From assembly GCF_000719095.1 (NCBI RefSeq), contig NZ_JOEH01000019.1:1-64000 (forward strand): DNA of 64,000 bases, in the 5' to 3' direction. Every line of letters starts with the position of its first letter. Positions within the stretch are counted from its first letter, which is position 1. This DNA is from Streptacidiphilus jeojiense. Its GTDB lineage: Bacteria; Actinomycetota; Actinomycetes; Streptomycetales; Streptomycetaceae. The notes under the pieces are model-generated. The model ran no database searches and was not told the origin of the DNA. It was given only the letters and a program-made list of their open reading frames with translations. Positions 55,125 to 64,000 of this stretch are shown here, piece by piece. A program made the translations under genes and the position numbers.

Positions 55125-55733
55125 ATGACGTCCGACGAGGAACCCCCCACCGCGGCGAAGCGCTCGGACCGCACCAAGGCCACCATCCTGAGTGCGGCCC
55201 GCCGACGTTTCGCCGCCGACGGCTACGAGCGCACCACCATCCGCGCCGTCGCCGCCGACGCCGCCATCGACCCGTCCATGGTGATGCGCTACTTCGGCAG
55301 CAAGGAGCGGCTGTTCGACGCCGCCCTCACCATCGACCTGCGGCTGCCGGACCTCGGCGCCGTCGCCCCGCAGGACCTGGCCCGCACCCTGCTGCGCCAC
55401 TTCCTGGACCGCTGGGAGAGCGACCCGGCCGACGACGCGCTGCTGGTGCTGCTGCGCTCGGCGGTGACCAACGAGCGGGCCGCGCTGCGGATGCACGAGA
55501 TCTTCGCGACCCAGGTGGCCCCGGCCCTGGGCGCCGCGCTCGGCCCGCAGGCCGCCGCGGTGGCCCCGGTGCTCACCACGCAGTTGCTCGGGCTGGCCCT
55601 GACCCGTTATCTGGTCCGCCTCCCCGCGGTCACCGCGCTCACCCCGGAGCAGCTGGTCGACGCCCTGCTCCCGGCCGTGCAGGCCACGGTGCGGTCGGCC
55701 GGGTCGCGGCCGCCCGGTCCGACTACGCTCTGA
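55125..55733 (+). CDS. TetR-family regulator of the FAD monooxygenase
   Basis: A 202-aa TetR repressor with an N-terminal HTH (about 17-62: AARRRFAADGYERTTIRAVA, then DPSMVMRYFGSKERLF) and a TetR_C_16-like ligand domain (LLRSAVTNERAALRMHEIF). It probably binds the TGCCAAC/GTTGGCA sites in the 94-base divergent region and represses the monooxygenase gene and itself. The ATG at 55125 is overlapped by an operator half-site. Confidence 0.9.
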   Translation: MTSDEEPPTAAKRSDRTKATILSAARRRFAADGYERTTIRAVAADAAIDPSMVMRYFGSKERLFDAALTIDLRLPDLGAVAPQDLARTLLRHFLDRWESDPADDALLVLLRSAVTNERAALRMHEIFATQVAPALGAALGPQAAAVAPVLTTQLLGLALTRYLVRLPAVTALTPEQLVDALLPAVQATVRSAGSRPPGPTTL

Positions 55734-55777
55734 CCGGGGAAGTACCGGGATTCCGACGGAGAGTGAGGGAGCGTCCC

Positions 55778-56407
55778 ATGGAGGAGGCCGTCGCCGGACG
55801 CGCCACCAGGGGCCGGCCGCGCAGCGAGCGCGCCAGGTCCGCCGTGCTGGAGGCGGCGGCAGAGCTGCTGGTGTCCGGTGGCATCGACGCGGTGACCATG
55901 GAGGCGATCGCGGCCCGGGCGCAGGTCAGCAAGGCCACCCTGTACAAGTGGTGGCCGTCGCGGGCGCACGTGATGCTGGAGAGCCTGTTCAGCCGGACCA
56001 GGCACACCACCGAGATCGACGAGTCCGCCCCGCTGGAGGAGGCGCTGGTCAGTCAGTTGTCTTTGGTCACACGGGAGTTCCGGGAGACCGAGACGGGTCC
56101 GCTGATGGCCGACCTGGTGGCCGCCGGTCAGGCCGACCCGGACATCCGGGCCGCGCTGGACGAGCAGTGGCTCCGCCCGCGGCGGCAGATCACCACCCGG
56201 CTGCTGCGGGCCGCGGTGGAGCGCGGTGAGCTGGATCCGGGGATCGACCTGGCGGCGGCGGTGGACCAGCTCTTCGCCCCGGTCTACTACCGGTTGCTGC
56301 TGGGCCACGAGCCGTTGCACGACGACCTGGCGGCGACGCTCACCGGGCAGTTGCTGAACGGGCTGCGGACCGGGCTGCGGACCGGGGCCGCCGCTCCGAA
56401 GGGGTGA
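55778..56407 (+). CDS. TetR-family transcriptional regulator
   Basis: A 209-aa TetR regulator with the HTH at about 20-65 (RSAVLEAAAELLVSGGIDAV, MEAIAARAQVSKATLYKWW) and a TetR_C_11/AcrR-like C-terminal domain (LMADLVAAGQADPDIRAAL). It starts 44 bases after the preceding TetR gene and converges on an MFS gene with a one-base gap. The palindrome at 57697-57711 ahead of the MFS gene may be its operator. The C-terminus has a short GLRTGLRTG duplication. Confidence 0.88.
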   Translation: MEEAVAGRATRGRPRSERARSAVLEAAAELLVSGGIDAVTMEAIAARAQVSKATLYKWWPSRAHVMLESLFSRTRHTTEIDESAPLEEALVSQLSLVTREFRETETGPLMADLVAAGQADPDIRAALDEQWLRPRRQITTRLLRAAVERGELDPGIDLAAAVDQLFAPVYYRLLLGHEPLHDDLAATLTGQLLNGLRTGLRTGAAAPKG

Positions 56408-56408
56408 G

Positions 56409-57662
56409 TCAGCCCCGGGAGCGCGCCTCGCGCAGCTGCCCCAGGGTGGAGACCACCCACACGGCCAGTCCGACCAGGGGCAGGGCGGCGCCGAGCAGGG
56501 TGACCCCGGTCCAGCCGTAGCTGTCGTGCACCGCACCCGAGACGCCGGTGGCCAGCGCGCCGCCGAGGAAGACCGAGGTCATGAAGACCGTGTTGATCCG
56601 GGCCCGGGCGTCGGCCCGGAGGCCGTAGATCTCCCGCTGGCTGAGGACCTGGTGGCTCTGGACCGCCAGGTCCAGCAGGACGCCGGCCAGGGCCAGCAGC
56701 ACCAGGTTTCCGGCCCAGAGCCCGGCCAGCAGCATCGCCACCACGGCCAGGGCCAGCGCCAGTCCGCTGCCCAGCCGGCCGTGGCCGCGGTCGCCCAGCC
56801 ACCCGGCCAGTGGAGCGGCGGCCGCCCCCGCCGCGCCGACCAGCGCGAACAGCCCGATCCCGACCTGGCCGAGGTGGTGACGGCCGATCAGCTCGAAGGA
56901 CACCGAGGTCCAGAAGCAGCTGAAGGCGCCGAACATCAGCGCCTGGCAGAGCGCACGCCGCCGCAGCGCGGGCTCCTCGCGGACCAGCCGGCCTATGGAC
57001 AGCATCAGCTGCGGGTAGGTGCTGGCGTGGTCGGGCTGCCGCTTGGGGAGCACCCGGAGCAGCAGCACCGACAGCGCCACCATGAGCACGGCGGACACCA
57101 GGTAGATGGTGCGCCAGCCCCAGGCGGCGGCGATCAGGCTGGAGACGGTGCGGGCCAGCAGGATGCCGAGCAGTAGTCCGGTCATCACGGTGCCGACGAC
57201 CTTGCCGCGCTCCCGTTCGGGTGCCAGGTGGGCGGCGAGCGGAACCAGGATCTGGGCGACCACCGAGGTCATCCCGACCAGTACCGACATGGCCAGGAAG
57301 AACCCGAAGTCCGGCGAGAGCCCGGCCGCGAGCAGGGCGGCCGCGGTCACCAGCAGCGTGCGCGAGGCGAGCGCCCGGTTCTCCAGCAGGTCACCGAGCG
57401 GCAGCAGCAGGACCATGCCGAGCGCGTAGCCGAGCTGGGTGAGGGTGACCACCAGCGCGGTGCTGCCCTGGCTGACACCGAAGGCCGAGGCGATCGGGGC
57501 CAGCACCGGCTGCGCGTAGTAGATGTTGGCCACGGCCATCCCGCAGCCGATCGCGAGCACCAGGATCACCCGGCGCAACCGGGCGGGCGACAGCTCGGAC
57601 GCCCCCTGGGCCGCGGGGGTGCCGGTGACCGGGGCCGGCCGGTCCTGCTGGGTGTCCCGCAT
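56409..57662 (-). CDS. MFS transporter (YnfM/inner-membrane transport type)
   Basis: A 417-aa protein with 12 hydrophobic segments. The start of the first helix pair, AIGCGMAVANIYYAQPVLAPIASAFGVS, is characteristic of the YnfM/NepI-like DHA1 group. The N-terminal 30 residues are polar. Control by the convergent TetR through the upstream palindrome is plausible. Its substrate is unknown. Confidence 0.88.
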   Translation of the reverse strand: MRDTQQDRPAPVTGTPAAQGASELSPARLRRVILVLAIGCGMAVANIYYAQPVLAPIASAFGVSQGSTALVVTLTQLGYALGMVLLLPLGDLLENRALASRTLLVTAAALLAAGLSPDFGFFLAMSVLVGMTSVVAQILVPLAAHLAPERERGKVVGTVMTGLLLGILLARTVSSLIAAAWGWRTIYLVSAVLMVALSVLLLRVLPKRQPDHASTYPQLMLSIGRLVREEPALRRRALCQALMFGAFSCFWTSVSFELIGRHHLGQVGIGLFALVGAAGAAAAPLAGWLGDRGHGRLGSGLALALAVVAMLLAGLWAGNLVLLALAGVLLDLAVQSHQVLSQREIYGLRADARARINTVFMTSVFLGGALATGVSGAVHDSYGWTGVTLLGAALPLVGLAVWVVSTLGQLREARSRG

Positions 57663-57696
57663 GCGAACTCCTCCACGACGGCGTCCCGGTATTTAC

Positions 57697-57711
57697 TGAA
57701 CGCATCGTTCA
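57697..57711. promoter_or_regulatory. Palindrome ahead of the MFS gene
   Basis: Perfect arms TGAACG and CGTTCA with a three-base spacer, 35 bases upstream of the MFS ATG in a short AT-richer stretch. This is a typical TetR-type operator, probably for the TetR encoded at 55778. Confidence 0.6.
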
Positions 57712-57906
57712 CTATACACCCGGGTCCGCGGCCCCTGGCAGCGAATGGGGCGAAGGGAGCAAGTCGCACGCCGCGCCGGAGGAAACCTCAAATCTAGCTC
57801 TGAGAATGGCGACCAGCCCTTCCCCCATCGACGGCCCGGGGAGATGCTCAGGGCCATGGAGCCGGGTGCGGGGGACCCGGCTCCTCCGCCTTTGTGGAGG
57901 TGCGGG

Positions 57907-58293
57907 GTGAGCCTTGACGTCTCGTTCACCGTCTCCGGTGCCGCTGTGGGGGCGGCCTCGTTGAATCTGGTGCGATGCGCGGTCCGGGGGCGGAGCCGGT
58001 CGAGGCCCGCACTCGCCGCCGCCAACCGGCTGATGGGGTGGGCCCTGCTGCTGACGCTCGCACTGGGGACCGTGGCGACGCTCGGCTGGGCCGACGACAG
58101 CATCCAGGGCACCCAGGGGCTGGACCGCAATCCGCCGGTGCTGGGCACGGCGGTCCTGTGCGCGGCCGGCACCGTCGTCATGATCGCCGCCAATGCGCTG
58201 GCCCGACGGGTCCCCGACCGGCCGTCGGTCGGCCGGGAACCCGCTGTTTCGGCGCGCCGGGACCGGTGGGGATCGGCCTCGGGCACCCGCTGA
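57907..58293 (+). CDS. Hypothetical small membrane protein
   Basis: A 128-aa protein with hydrophobic segments near residues 5-20, 45-60 and 85-100. The first is GAAVGAASLNL, the second LLLTLALGTVATLGW, the third AVLCAAGTVVMIAANAL. I recognise no family. The GTG at 57907 is supported by a GGAGG site at 57895-57899; a longer in-frame start at 57745 lacks one. It converges on hemQ. Confidence 0.55.
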   Translation: MSLDVSFTVSGAAVGAASLNLVRCAVRGRSRSRPALAAANRLMGWALLLTLALGTVATLGWADDSIQGTQGLDRNPPVLGTAVLCAAGTVVMIAANALARRVPDRPSVGREPAVSARRDRWGSASGTR

Positions 58294-58349
58294 CCGCGGG
58301 CCGCCCGGCTCGGTGATACTCCGTCAGTTGCCGGGCGCGCTTCGGCGGT

Positions 58350-59054
58350 TCAGGCCAGTCCGGCCAGCAGCTCGGCGACCGGCTTGCGGCGCCCGGTGAA
58401 GAAGGGCACCTCCTCGCGGACGTGCAGCCGGGTCTCCGAGGCACGCAGGTCGCGCATCAGGTCGACGATCCGGTAGAGGTCGTTCGCCTCGAACGCCAGC
58501 AGCCACTCGTAGTCGCCCAGTGCGAAGGAGGCGACCGTGTTGGCCCTGACGTCGGGGTAGCCGCGGGCCAGCATCCCGTGCTCCATCAGCAGCCGGCGGC
58601 GCTCGGCGTCCTCCAGCAGGTACCACTCGTAGGAGCGGACGAAGGGGTAGACGCAGACGTAGTCGCGCGGGGTCTCGTCGGCGAGGAACGCCGGGATGTG
58701 CGACTTGTTGAACTCGGCGGGGCGGTGCAGCGCCATGTTGGACCAGACCGGCTCCAGGGCGCGGCCGAGCCGGGTGCGGCGGAAGCGGTTGTACGCCTCC
58801 TGCAGGTCGTCGCTGTCCTCGGCGTGCCACCAGATCATCAGGTCGGCGTCGGCACGCAGCCCGGAGACGTCGTAGGTGCCGCGGACGGTGACGTCCTTCT
58901 CGGCGAGCTGCGCGAACAGCTCCTCGACCTCGGCCGCGTGGGCGCTGCGGTCGTCCGGCAGCACGTCCTTGAGCCGGAAGACCGACCACAGGGTGTACCG
59001 GATGACCTTGTTGAGGTCGCGTGCCTTCGGCTTGTTCTCACTGCTTTCCGTCAT
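58350..59054 (-). CDS. hemQ: Coproheme decarboxylase HemQ (ChdC)
   Basis: A 234-aa chlorite-dismutase-fold enzyme that converts Fe-coproporphyrin III to haem b, the last step of the coproporphyrin-dependent pathway. The sequence has the [10 protein letters not shown] start, [16 protein letters not shown], the [16 protein letters not shown] segment that carries the catalytic tyrosine, and the [24 protein letters not shown] segment with the family residues near the haem. It overlaps hemY by four bases (ATGA), so both are translated together. Confidence 0.95.
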   Translation of the reverse strand: MTESSENKPKARDLNKVIRYTLWSVFRLKDVLPDDRSAHAAEVEELFAQLAEKDVTVRGTYDVSGLRADADLMIWWHAEDSDDLQEAYNRFRRTRLGRALEPVWSNMALHRPAEFNKSHIPAFLADETPRDYVCVYPFVRSYEWYLLEDAERRRLLMEHGMLARGYPDVRANTVASFALGDYEWLLAFEANDLYRIVDLMRDLRASETRLHVREEVPFFTGRRKPVAELLAGLA

Positions 59055-60484
59055 GCGCCCATTGTCCCTTCCCGGGCGAGCGCCCCCTGCACCAGGGTTG
59101 CCGCCCGCCAGCCGCCGGCGATGCAGGCGGGGATGCCGACGCCCTGGTAGGCCGCCCCGCACAGGGCCAGGCCCGGGAGTTCGGCGACCTGCTTCTCGAT
59201 CAGGTCCACCCGGTCCAGGTGCCCGACCGGGTACTGCGGCAGCCCGGCGCGCCAGCGGGTGACCGTGCTCGCGAACGGGACGGCGGTGATCCCGGCTGCC
59301 TCGGCGAGGTCCCGCAGCGAGCGGGCGACCAGCTCGGAGTCGTCCAGGTCGAGGTCCTGCTCCTCGTTGTGGCGGCCGACCGAGGTGCGCAGCACGAAGG
59401 TGTCGGGGGCGGCCTCGGCCAACCAGCGCCACTTGTTGCTGGAGAAGGTGGACGCCTTGATCGAGCGCCCGTCCACCGGCGGCACCAGGAAGCCGCTGCC
59501 GGACAGCGCGCCCAGCTCGGAGCGGTGGAAGGCGAGGGTGACCAGTGCCATTCCGGCGTACTCGACGGCGGCCAGCCCGGCCGAGGCGGCTGGGGCCTCG
59601 ACGGCCAGCAGCCGCGCCGCGGCCGGGGCCGGCACCGCGAGGACCACCGCGTCGGCCTCCAACAGCTCCTCCCCCACCTGCAGTTGCCATCCGTCGGGGG
59701 TACGGCGCAGCGAGCGCGCCTCGGCGCCGAGCCGCAGCTCGACCCCGGCGGCGCGGCAGGCCTCCGCGACCGCGACCGGGAGCCGGCCGATGCCGCCGTC
59801 GATGCCCTGGAAGACCGGGGCCGGGTTGGCCGGGGTGGCGGCCTGTAGCGCCCGCACGCCCTGGACCAGCGAACCGCCGCCCCGCGCGGTGGCCAGCAGC
59901 TGCGGGACCGCGGCGCGCAGCGACAGTGCGTCGGCGTGGCCGGCGTAGACCCCGCCGAGCAGCGGCTCGACCAGCCGGTCGACCACCTCGCGACCGAGCC
60001 GGTCGGCGATGTAGGCGCCCACCGCGACGTCGTCGCCGACCTCGGTGGCCGGGCGGTCGGGGTCCAGGTCCTCGCCGATCCTGGCCAGGCCCTCGGGCGA
60101 GACCACCCCGGAGGCAGCCAGCGCGTCCAGGTCCCCGGGCACGCCCATCACCTGTCCGGCGGGCATCGGGCGCAGCGCGCCGCGGGTCCAGATGGCGGCC
60201 TTGGCGGTGGCCGGCGGCTGCAGGGCGTCGCCCAGGCCGACCGCGCGGGCCAGGGCGACCGCCTCGGGGCGGCGGGCCAGCATCGACTCGGCGCCGAGGT
60301 CGACCGGGACCCCGGCCAGTTCGCCGGTCCTGAGCTTGCCGCCGAGGCGGTCGCCCGCCTCCAGCAGGGTGACCCGGGCGCTGCGGGGCGAGCCGTCGGC
60401 GCCGGACAGCCGCGCGGCGGCGGCGAGACCGGCGATGCCGCCGCCGACGACCACGACATGGGGCAGGGGGGCTGTGCTCTGCAT
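59051..60484 (-). CDS. hemY: Coproporphyrinogen/protoporphyrinogen oxidase
   Basis: A 477-aa FAD enzyme of the HemY/CgoX type that oxidises coproporphyrinogen III to coproporphyrin III. The dinucleotide-binding [16 protein letters not shown] (11-26), the GGKLRTGEL and [12 protein letters not shown] segments, the central [10 protein letters not shown] and the C-terminal [17 protein letters not shown] are complete. With hemQ it forms a two-gene operon; hemE is nearby on the same strand. The ATG at 60484 gives the normal length. Confidence 0.95.
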   Translation of the reverse strand: MQSTAPLPHVVVVGGGIAGLAAAARLSGADGSPRSARVTLLEAGDRLGGKLRTGELAGVPVDLGAESMLARRPEAVALARAVGLGDALQPPATAKAAIWTRGALRPMPAGQVMGVPGDLDALAASGVVSPEGLARIGEDLDPDRPATEVGDDVAVGAYIADRLGREVVDRLVEPLLGGVYAGHADALSLRAAVPQLLATARGGGSLVQGVRALQAATPANPAPVFQGIDGGIGRLPVAVAEACRAAGVELRLGAEARSLRRTPDGWQLQVGEELLEADAVVLAVPAPAAARLLAVEAPAASAGLAAVEYAGMALVTLAFHRSELGALSGSGFLVPPVDGRSIKASTFSSNKWRWLAEAAPDTFVLRTSVGRHNEEQDLDLDDSELVARSLRDLAEAAGITAVPFASTVTRWRAGLPQYPVGHLDRVDLIEKQVAELPGLALCGAAYQGVGIPACIAGGWRAATLVQGALAREGTMGA

Positions 60485-60630
60485 GGACTTCACTCTCGCA
60501 CATGCGCTCCGGTGCCCCGATCGTGACCTCGATGTGACGCCCGCACCGGGAACCTGTCGCCGGGTCGCCGGGTCCAATGGTGGAATCGGCCCGCCACGGG
60601 GCGGGCCTGCCAGAGGGGGAGGACCGGACC

Positions 60631-61716
60631 ATGGGGCAGACGCGCACAGGACGGAACAGACGCCGGGGCACGGCGCTGGGAGCGGTGGTACTGGCCGGCG
60701 GGCTGGCGCTCGGGGCGTGCAGCGCGAGCAGCGGGACCAGCAACTCCGCTGCGGCCGGCAGCGCGGCGAACAACAAGGCAGCGGCAGCGGGAGCACCCCA
60801 GGCCCAGGCGGGGGCCGCCGGGAGCGGTTCGAGCTCGGGCAGCGGGAGTGGAAAGAGCACCGGCGGCACGTCCTCGGCGCAGTTGCAGGCCACTCAGGCC
60901 GCGCGGTCCATCATCTACACCGGTGAGATCCAGCTGCGCACCGAGGGGGTGGACGCGACCGCCGCTCGGGCGGAGGCGCTGGTGAAGTCGGCGGGCGGCT
61001 ACGTCGACTCGGAGGTGACCGGCACCGTCGGCACCATCCCCTACGTCCCCTACGCGGTGTCCTCCGGCAGCGGCACCGGTTCGACGGCGCAGACGCTCTC
61101 CCCGCCCACCGACGCCAGCGGCGAGTCGGCCCAGCTGGTGCTGCGGGTTCCGGCCGTCTCCTACGACAGCGTCTTCGGCCAGTTGCAGACCCTGGGCACG
61201 GTGCTGGCCCAGCAGCGCACCGCGCAGGACGTCACCCAGCAGGTGGTGGACATCGACAGCCGGGTGAAGTCGGCGCAGGCCAGCGTGGACCGGGTGCGGG
61301 CGCTCTACGACAAGGCGCAGAGCATCGCCGACGTCACCACGCTGGAGCAGGACCTCACCCAGCGCGAGTCCGACCTGGAGTCGCTGGAGGCGCAGCAGCA
61401 GGCCCTGGAGTCGCAGGCGGCGATGTCGACGGTGACGCTGGAGCTCTACGCCAAGGCGACCGCGCCGGCTGCGCCGCACGGCAGGAGCGCGGGGGGCGCG
61501 GCGCTCTCGGCCCTGAAGAGCGGCTGGCACGCGCTCTACCTGACGTTCCGTTGGCTGCTGGTGGCGCTTGCGGCGGTGCTGCCGTTCCTGGTGCCGATCG
61601 GCCTGCTGATGTGGCTGGTGCAGGTGGTGGCGCGGCGGCGGCAGAACGCCCGGGACGCGGTTCGCGCCGAGCAGGAGCCGTCTGAGCTGGAGCCGGAGCA
61701 CCAGGGGGGCTCGTGA
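60631..61716 (+). CDS. DUF4349 lipoprotein with membrane anchor
   Basis: A 361-aa protein. The N-terminus is a lipoprotein signal (RNRRRGT, hydrophobic stretch, lipobox LALGAC with Cys30), followed by a Ser/Gly/Ala-rich linker to about 85. The DUF4349 domain follows ([34 protein letters not shown]) with a coiled-coil stretch near 205-270 ([40 protein letters not shown]) and one C-terminal membrane helix with a charged tail. Such proteins are thought to be envelope structural or sensing proteins. It is divergent from hemY. Confidence 0.88.
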   Translation: MGQTRTGRNRRRGTALGAVVLAGGLALGACSASSGTSNSAAAGSAANNKAAAAGAPQAQAGAAGSGSSSGSGSGKSTGGTSSAQLQATQAARSIIYTGEIQLRTEGVDATAARAEALVKSAGGYVDSEVTGTVGTIPYVPYAVSSGSGTGSTAQTLSPPTDASGESAQLVLRVPAVSYDSVFGQLQTLGTVLAQQRTAQDVTQQVVDIDSRVKSAQASVDRVRALYDKAQSIADVTTLEQDLTQRESDLESLEAQQQALESQAAMSTVTLELYAKATAPAAPHGRSAGGAALSALKSGWHALYLTFRWLLVALAAVLPFLVPIGLLMWLVQVVARRRQNARDAVRAEQEPSELEPEHQGGS

Positions 61717-61740
61717 GCGATTGCGGCTGCGGACCGTAGC

Positions 61741-61840
61741 TGGCTTGTCGCGCAGTTCCCCGCGCCCCTAGGGGTCTGCAACTGGCTCAGTTGCACATGC
61801 CCGGGGGCGCGGGGCCGCAGTCGAAGATCCGCCGGAGGCG
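61741..61840. repeat. Dispersed inverted-repeat element, decayed copy 2
   Basis: The left arm and flank (61741-61774) repeat 9218-9251 almost exactly. The right arm (around 61812-61832) keeps GGGGCGCGGGG but has lost perfect pairing. An inner stem TGCAACT/AGTTGCA remains. It again sits between convergent gene ends (DUF4349 and hemE), as a likely terminator. Confidence 0.8.
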
Positions 61841-62929
61841 CTAGCGCTGGGTGGCCTCGTGGACGTGGGCGACCAGGCGGGTGAGGGTGTCGGGGTCGGT
61901 GCTGGGCAGCACCCCGTGGCCGAGGTTGAAGACGTGGCCGCGTCCGCTCGCCTCGGCCGCCGCCAGCACCTCCTCGGTCTTGGCGCGGATCGCCGCCTCG
62001 GGGGCGAACAGCACCGTCGGGTCGAGGTTGCCCTGCAGCGCCTTGCCGGGGGCGACCCGGCGGGCGGCCTCGTCCAGCGGGACCCGCCAGTCGACGCCGA
62101 CCACGTCCGCACCCGCGTCGCCCATCAGCCCGAGCAGCTCACCGGTGCCCACACCGAAGTGGATCCGGGGCACCCCGTAGCCGGCGACCGCGTCGAACAC
62201 CTTGGCGCTGGCCGGCATCACCGAGCGCCGGTAGTCGTCCGGGGCCAGCGCGCCGACCCAGGAGTCGAACAGCTGCACCGCCGAGGCCCCGGCCTCGATC
62301 TGCACCTTGAGGAAGGCGGCGGTGATGTCGGCGAGCCGGTCCAGCAGCTCCTGCCACAGCTCCGGGTCGCCGTACATCAGCGCCTTGGTGTTCTCGTGGT
62401 TCTTCGACGGGCCGCCCTCGACCAGGTAGCTGGCCAGCGTGTAGGGGGCGCCGGCGAAGCCGATCAGCGGGGTGGCGCCGAGCTCGGCGGTGAGCAGGCC
62501 GATGGCCTCGGTGACGTAGCTGACGTCCCCGGGCTCCAGCGGCCGCAGCTGCTGCAGGTCGGCGCGGCTGCGGATCGGGTTGGCGATCACCGGGCCGATG
62601 CCGGGCTTGATGTCCAGGTCCACGCCGATGGCCTTGAGCGGCACCACGATGTCGCTGAAGTAGACCGCGGCGTCCACCTGGTGGCGGCGCACCGGCTGCA
62701 GGGTGATCTCCTTGACCAGCTCCGGCATCGTGCAGGAGTCCAGCATGGCGATGCCCTCGCGGACCTTCAGGTACTCGGGCAGCGACCGCCCGGCCTGGCG
62801 CATGAACCACACCGGGGTGTGCGGCACCTCCTCGCCCCGGCAGGCCCGCAGGAACGCGGAGTCCTTCACTGCATCGGAGTCTTGCACCGCACCGGACTTC
62901 GCCACTGTCTCACTCCCGCTGTCGCTCAC
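61841..62929 (-). CDS. hemE: Uroporphyrinogen decarboxylase
   Basis: A 362-aa cytoplasmic enzyme that makes coproporphyrinogen III from uroporphyrinogen III. Family signatures are [15 protein letters not shown] (39-53) with the substrate-binding arginines, the catalytic-type Asp in [29 protein letters not shown] and the C-terminal FNLGHGVLP. It is near hemY-hemQ, completing a haem gene group. The start at 62929 (GTG) gives a short variable lead of about 25 residues; it diverges from the DUF3000 gene. Confidence 0.96.
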   Translation of the reverse strand: MSDSGSETVAKSGAVQDSDAVKDSAFLRACRGEEVPHTPVWFMRQAGRSLPEYLKVREGIAMLDSCTMPELVKEITLQPVRRHQVDAAVYFSDIVVPLKAIGVDLDIKPGIGPVIANPIRSRADLQQLRPLEPGDVSYVTEAIGLLTAELGATPLIGFAGAPYTLASYLVEGGPSKNHENTKALMYGDPELWQELLDRLADITAAFLKVQIEAGASAVQLFDSWVGALAPDDYRRSVMPASAKVFDAVAGYGVPRIHFGVGTGELLGLMGDAGADVVGVDWRVPLDEAARRVAPGKALQGNLDPTVLFAPEAAIRAKTEEVLAAAEASGRGHVFNLGHGVLPSTDPDTLTRLVAHVHEATQR

Positions 62930-63020
62930 GGCACAAATCCTCGCACGCGCGCGACCCGGTTCCGTGCCCGGCCCGTGGTGCCTCCCGCACGCGAAGGTGC
63001 CCGCGTCTTACTCTTCCGGC

Positions 63021-63671
63021 ATGGCAGCGGTCAGCGGGCACCCAGCGAGTGAGGACGGAACCCCCGGCGTACCGCCGGTCTTCCGCGAGGCCGTGGAGGC
63101 GCTGCGCGGGACGCGGCTGCGCCCCGAGGTGGTCATCGGCGACACCCCGGCGCCGCGCAAGCTGGCCTCCTACGCCTACGCCCTGACGGCCACGGTGGAG
63201 GTGGACGGGGAGGAGCTGGCGGACGGGCGGCTGGTGCTGCTGCACGAGCCGGGCGGCCACGAGGCCTGGAACGGCGAGTTCCGGCTGGTGTCCATGGGCC
63301 GCGCCGAGCTGGAGCCGGAGATGGGCTCGGACCCGCTGCTGGGCGAGGTCGGCTGGTCCTGGCTGATGGACGCGCTGTCCCAGCAGGGCGCCCGCTGGAC
63401 CGAGCCGAGCGGCACGGTCACCCGCTGCTCCTCGCAGTACTTCGGCGGCCTGGCCGAACGCGAGGGCTCCACCGAGATCGAGATCCGCGCCTCCTGGACC
63501 CCGCTGCCGCACGACCTCCCCGGCGGCGGCTTCGCCGAGCACCTGCGGGCCTGGTGCGAGCTGCTGTGCCAGTGCGCCGGCCTGCCCCCGGCGCTGCCGG
63601 CGGCTTCGGCGGGCCCGGCCGCGGCCACCGGCGGCGTGGTGCCGATGCCGATGCGCCGCCGCCCGCTCTGA
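63021..63671 (+). CDS. DUF3000 domain protein
   Basis: A 216-aa actinobacterial protein of unknown function. The DUF3000 core runs from FREAVEALRGTRLRPEV to the SWTPLPHDL segment, with GEVGWSWLMDAL and GTVTRCSSQYFG in between. A Pro/Ala-rich tail ends the protein. It is divergent from hemE with a 91-base gap, an arrangement I recall as conserved in Streptomyces. Confidence 0.85.
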   Translation: MAAVSGHPASEDGTPGVPPVFREAVEALRGTRLRPEVVIGDTPAPRKLASYAYALTATVEVDGEELADGRLVLLHEPGGHEAWNGEFRLVSMGRAELEPEMGSDPLLGEVGWSWLMDALSQQGARWTEPSGTVTRCSSQYFGGLAEREGSTEIEIRASWTPLPHDLPGGGFAEHLRAWCELLCQCAGLPPALPAASAGPAAATGGVVPMPMRRRPL

Positions 63672-63901
63672 AATTCGGGCAGACGTTCGGCGTGTCGACC
63701 GCTTTTGATCACTTTAGGGTGACTTACGCTCGGTCGAGTTGGTCAAAATGCACGAAGTGCCCGATTTGACGCTCACTCAATCGTGATCATTCGCTAAAGC
63801 CGGGCAACCATCATGCCGAAGCAGTCAGTGACCCTTTCCACCCGAGGACCCCACCCCATCTGCGACTGACCGGGTCTTCGAGCCATCCCTCAGGAGGCCT
63901 G
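63672..63901 (+). promoter_or_regulatory. Promoter/leader region of the response-regulator gene
   Basis: A 230-base interval markedly less GC-rich than the rest between 63690 and 63800. It holds TGATCAC (63706-63712) and GTGATCA (63783-63789) as an inverted pair and a TTGACG at 63766-63771. A strong CAGGAGG ribosome-binding site (63891-63897) precedes the next start. It is likely a regulated promoter with a leader of about 100 bases. Confidence 0.45.
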
Positions 63902-64000
63902 GTGTCTGTTCTTCTCGAGCACCCCGCAAACCTGGTCGCCTATCGTCCGACCAAGCCCACCGCCATGGTGGTCGTCGCGGACCCCCGGGTCCGCAGCACG
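63902..64000 (+). CDS. Response-regulator-type gene, first 33 codons (cut by the window edge)
   Basis: GTG at 63902 with a CAGGAGG ribosome-binding site. The visible residues are SVLLEHPANLVAYRP and then the start of a receiver-like domain, KPTAMVVVADPRVRST. In Streptomyces a response-regulator-like protein with this N-terminus follows the hemE/DUF3000 pair (from memory). The rest lies outside the window, so phosphorylation residues and the output domain cannot be checked. Confidence 0.6.
   Translation, partial: MSVLLEHPANLVAYRPTKPTAMVVVADPRVRST

Overview
The window is very GC-rich actinobacterial DNA. Its genes point to the family Streptomycetaceae (Streptomyces, Kitasatospora or Streptacidiphilus; the genus cannot be fixed from this sequence): RbpA, WhiA, a secG-tpiA-pgk-gap-whiA-yvcK-rapZ-uvrC block, a UvrA with a lysine/alanine tail, a mycothiol-dependent isomerase-type protein, and the actinobacterial haem genes hemQ/hemY/hemE. 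No tRNA, rRNA, CRISPR array, transposase or integrase was seen.

Layout. (1) 25-1734: the end of a pentose-phosphate operon. opcA carries an internal out-of-frame deletion; an intact pgl and a strong terminator follow. (2) 1787-3929: three accessory genes (GNAT, methyltransferase, DinB-like protein). (3) 3940-17329: a steroid C/D-ring (HIP) degradation cluster with two SDRs, echA20, ipdA, ipdB, ipdC, fadA6, a KstR2-type TetR regulator, ipdF, an enoyl-CoA hydratase and an IpdE1/IpdE2-type acyl-CoA dehydrogenase pair. An ArsR-MFS cassette interrupts it. Two divergent promoters share a KstR2-like operator. fadD3 and the upstream ring A/B genes are not in the window. (4) 17434-26722: rbpA, secG, glycolysis (tpiA, pgk, gap), whiA-yvcK-rapZ and uvrC, all on the minus strand. 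(5) 26881-29766: a TetR-controlled DHA2 exporter and a Rieske lipoprotein. (6) 29816-35323: uvrA and three small enzymes. (7) 35324-40706: a small-gene region with two gene-poor gaps, a secreted tyrosine phosphatase, a functional cold-shock gene and a broken inverted copy of it. (8) 40707-49434: MFS/MarR, a LAL-type ATPase regulator without its HTH, terC behind a yybP-ykoY manganese riboswitch, a TerD-like gene and uvrB. (9) 49475-64000: a zapE-like gene, murC, msrB, a TetR-controlled FAD monooxygenase, a TetR/MFS pair, hemQ-hemY, a DUF4349 lipoprotein, hemE, a DUF3000 protein and the start of a response-regulator gene.

How it fits together. The steroid genes form a near-complete route. IpdE1/E2, the hydratase, IpdF and a thiolase would shorten the propionyl side chain. 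IpdC then prepares the ring, EchA20 opens ring D, IpdAB opens ring C, and FadA6 thiolyses the product. The block sits between two housekeeping modules that are normally close together, so it looks like an accessory island. uvrC, uvrA and uvrB all lie within 25 kb, as I recall for Streptomyces. The haem genes fit the coproporphyrin-dependent pathway. The best leads are the island and its embedded transporter cassette, the opcA lesion, the decayed cold-shock copy, the HTH-less LAL protein, the WhiA tail repeats, and the structured leaders of terC and the cold-shock gene.
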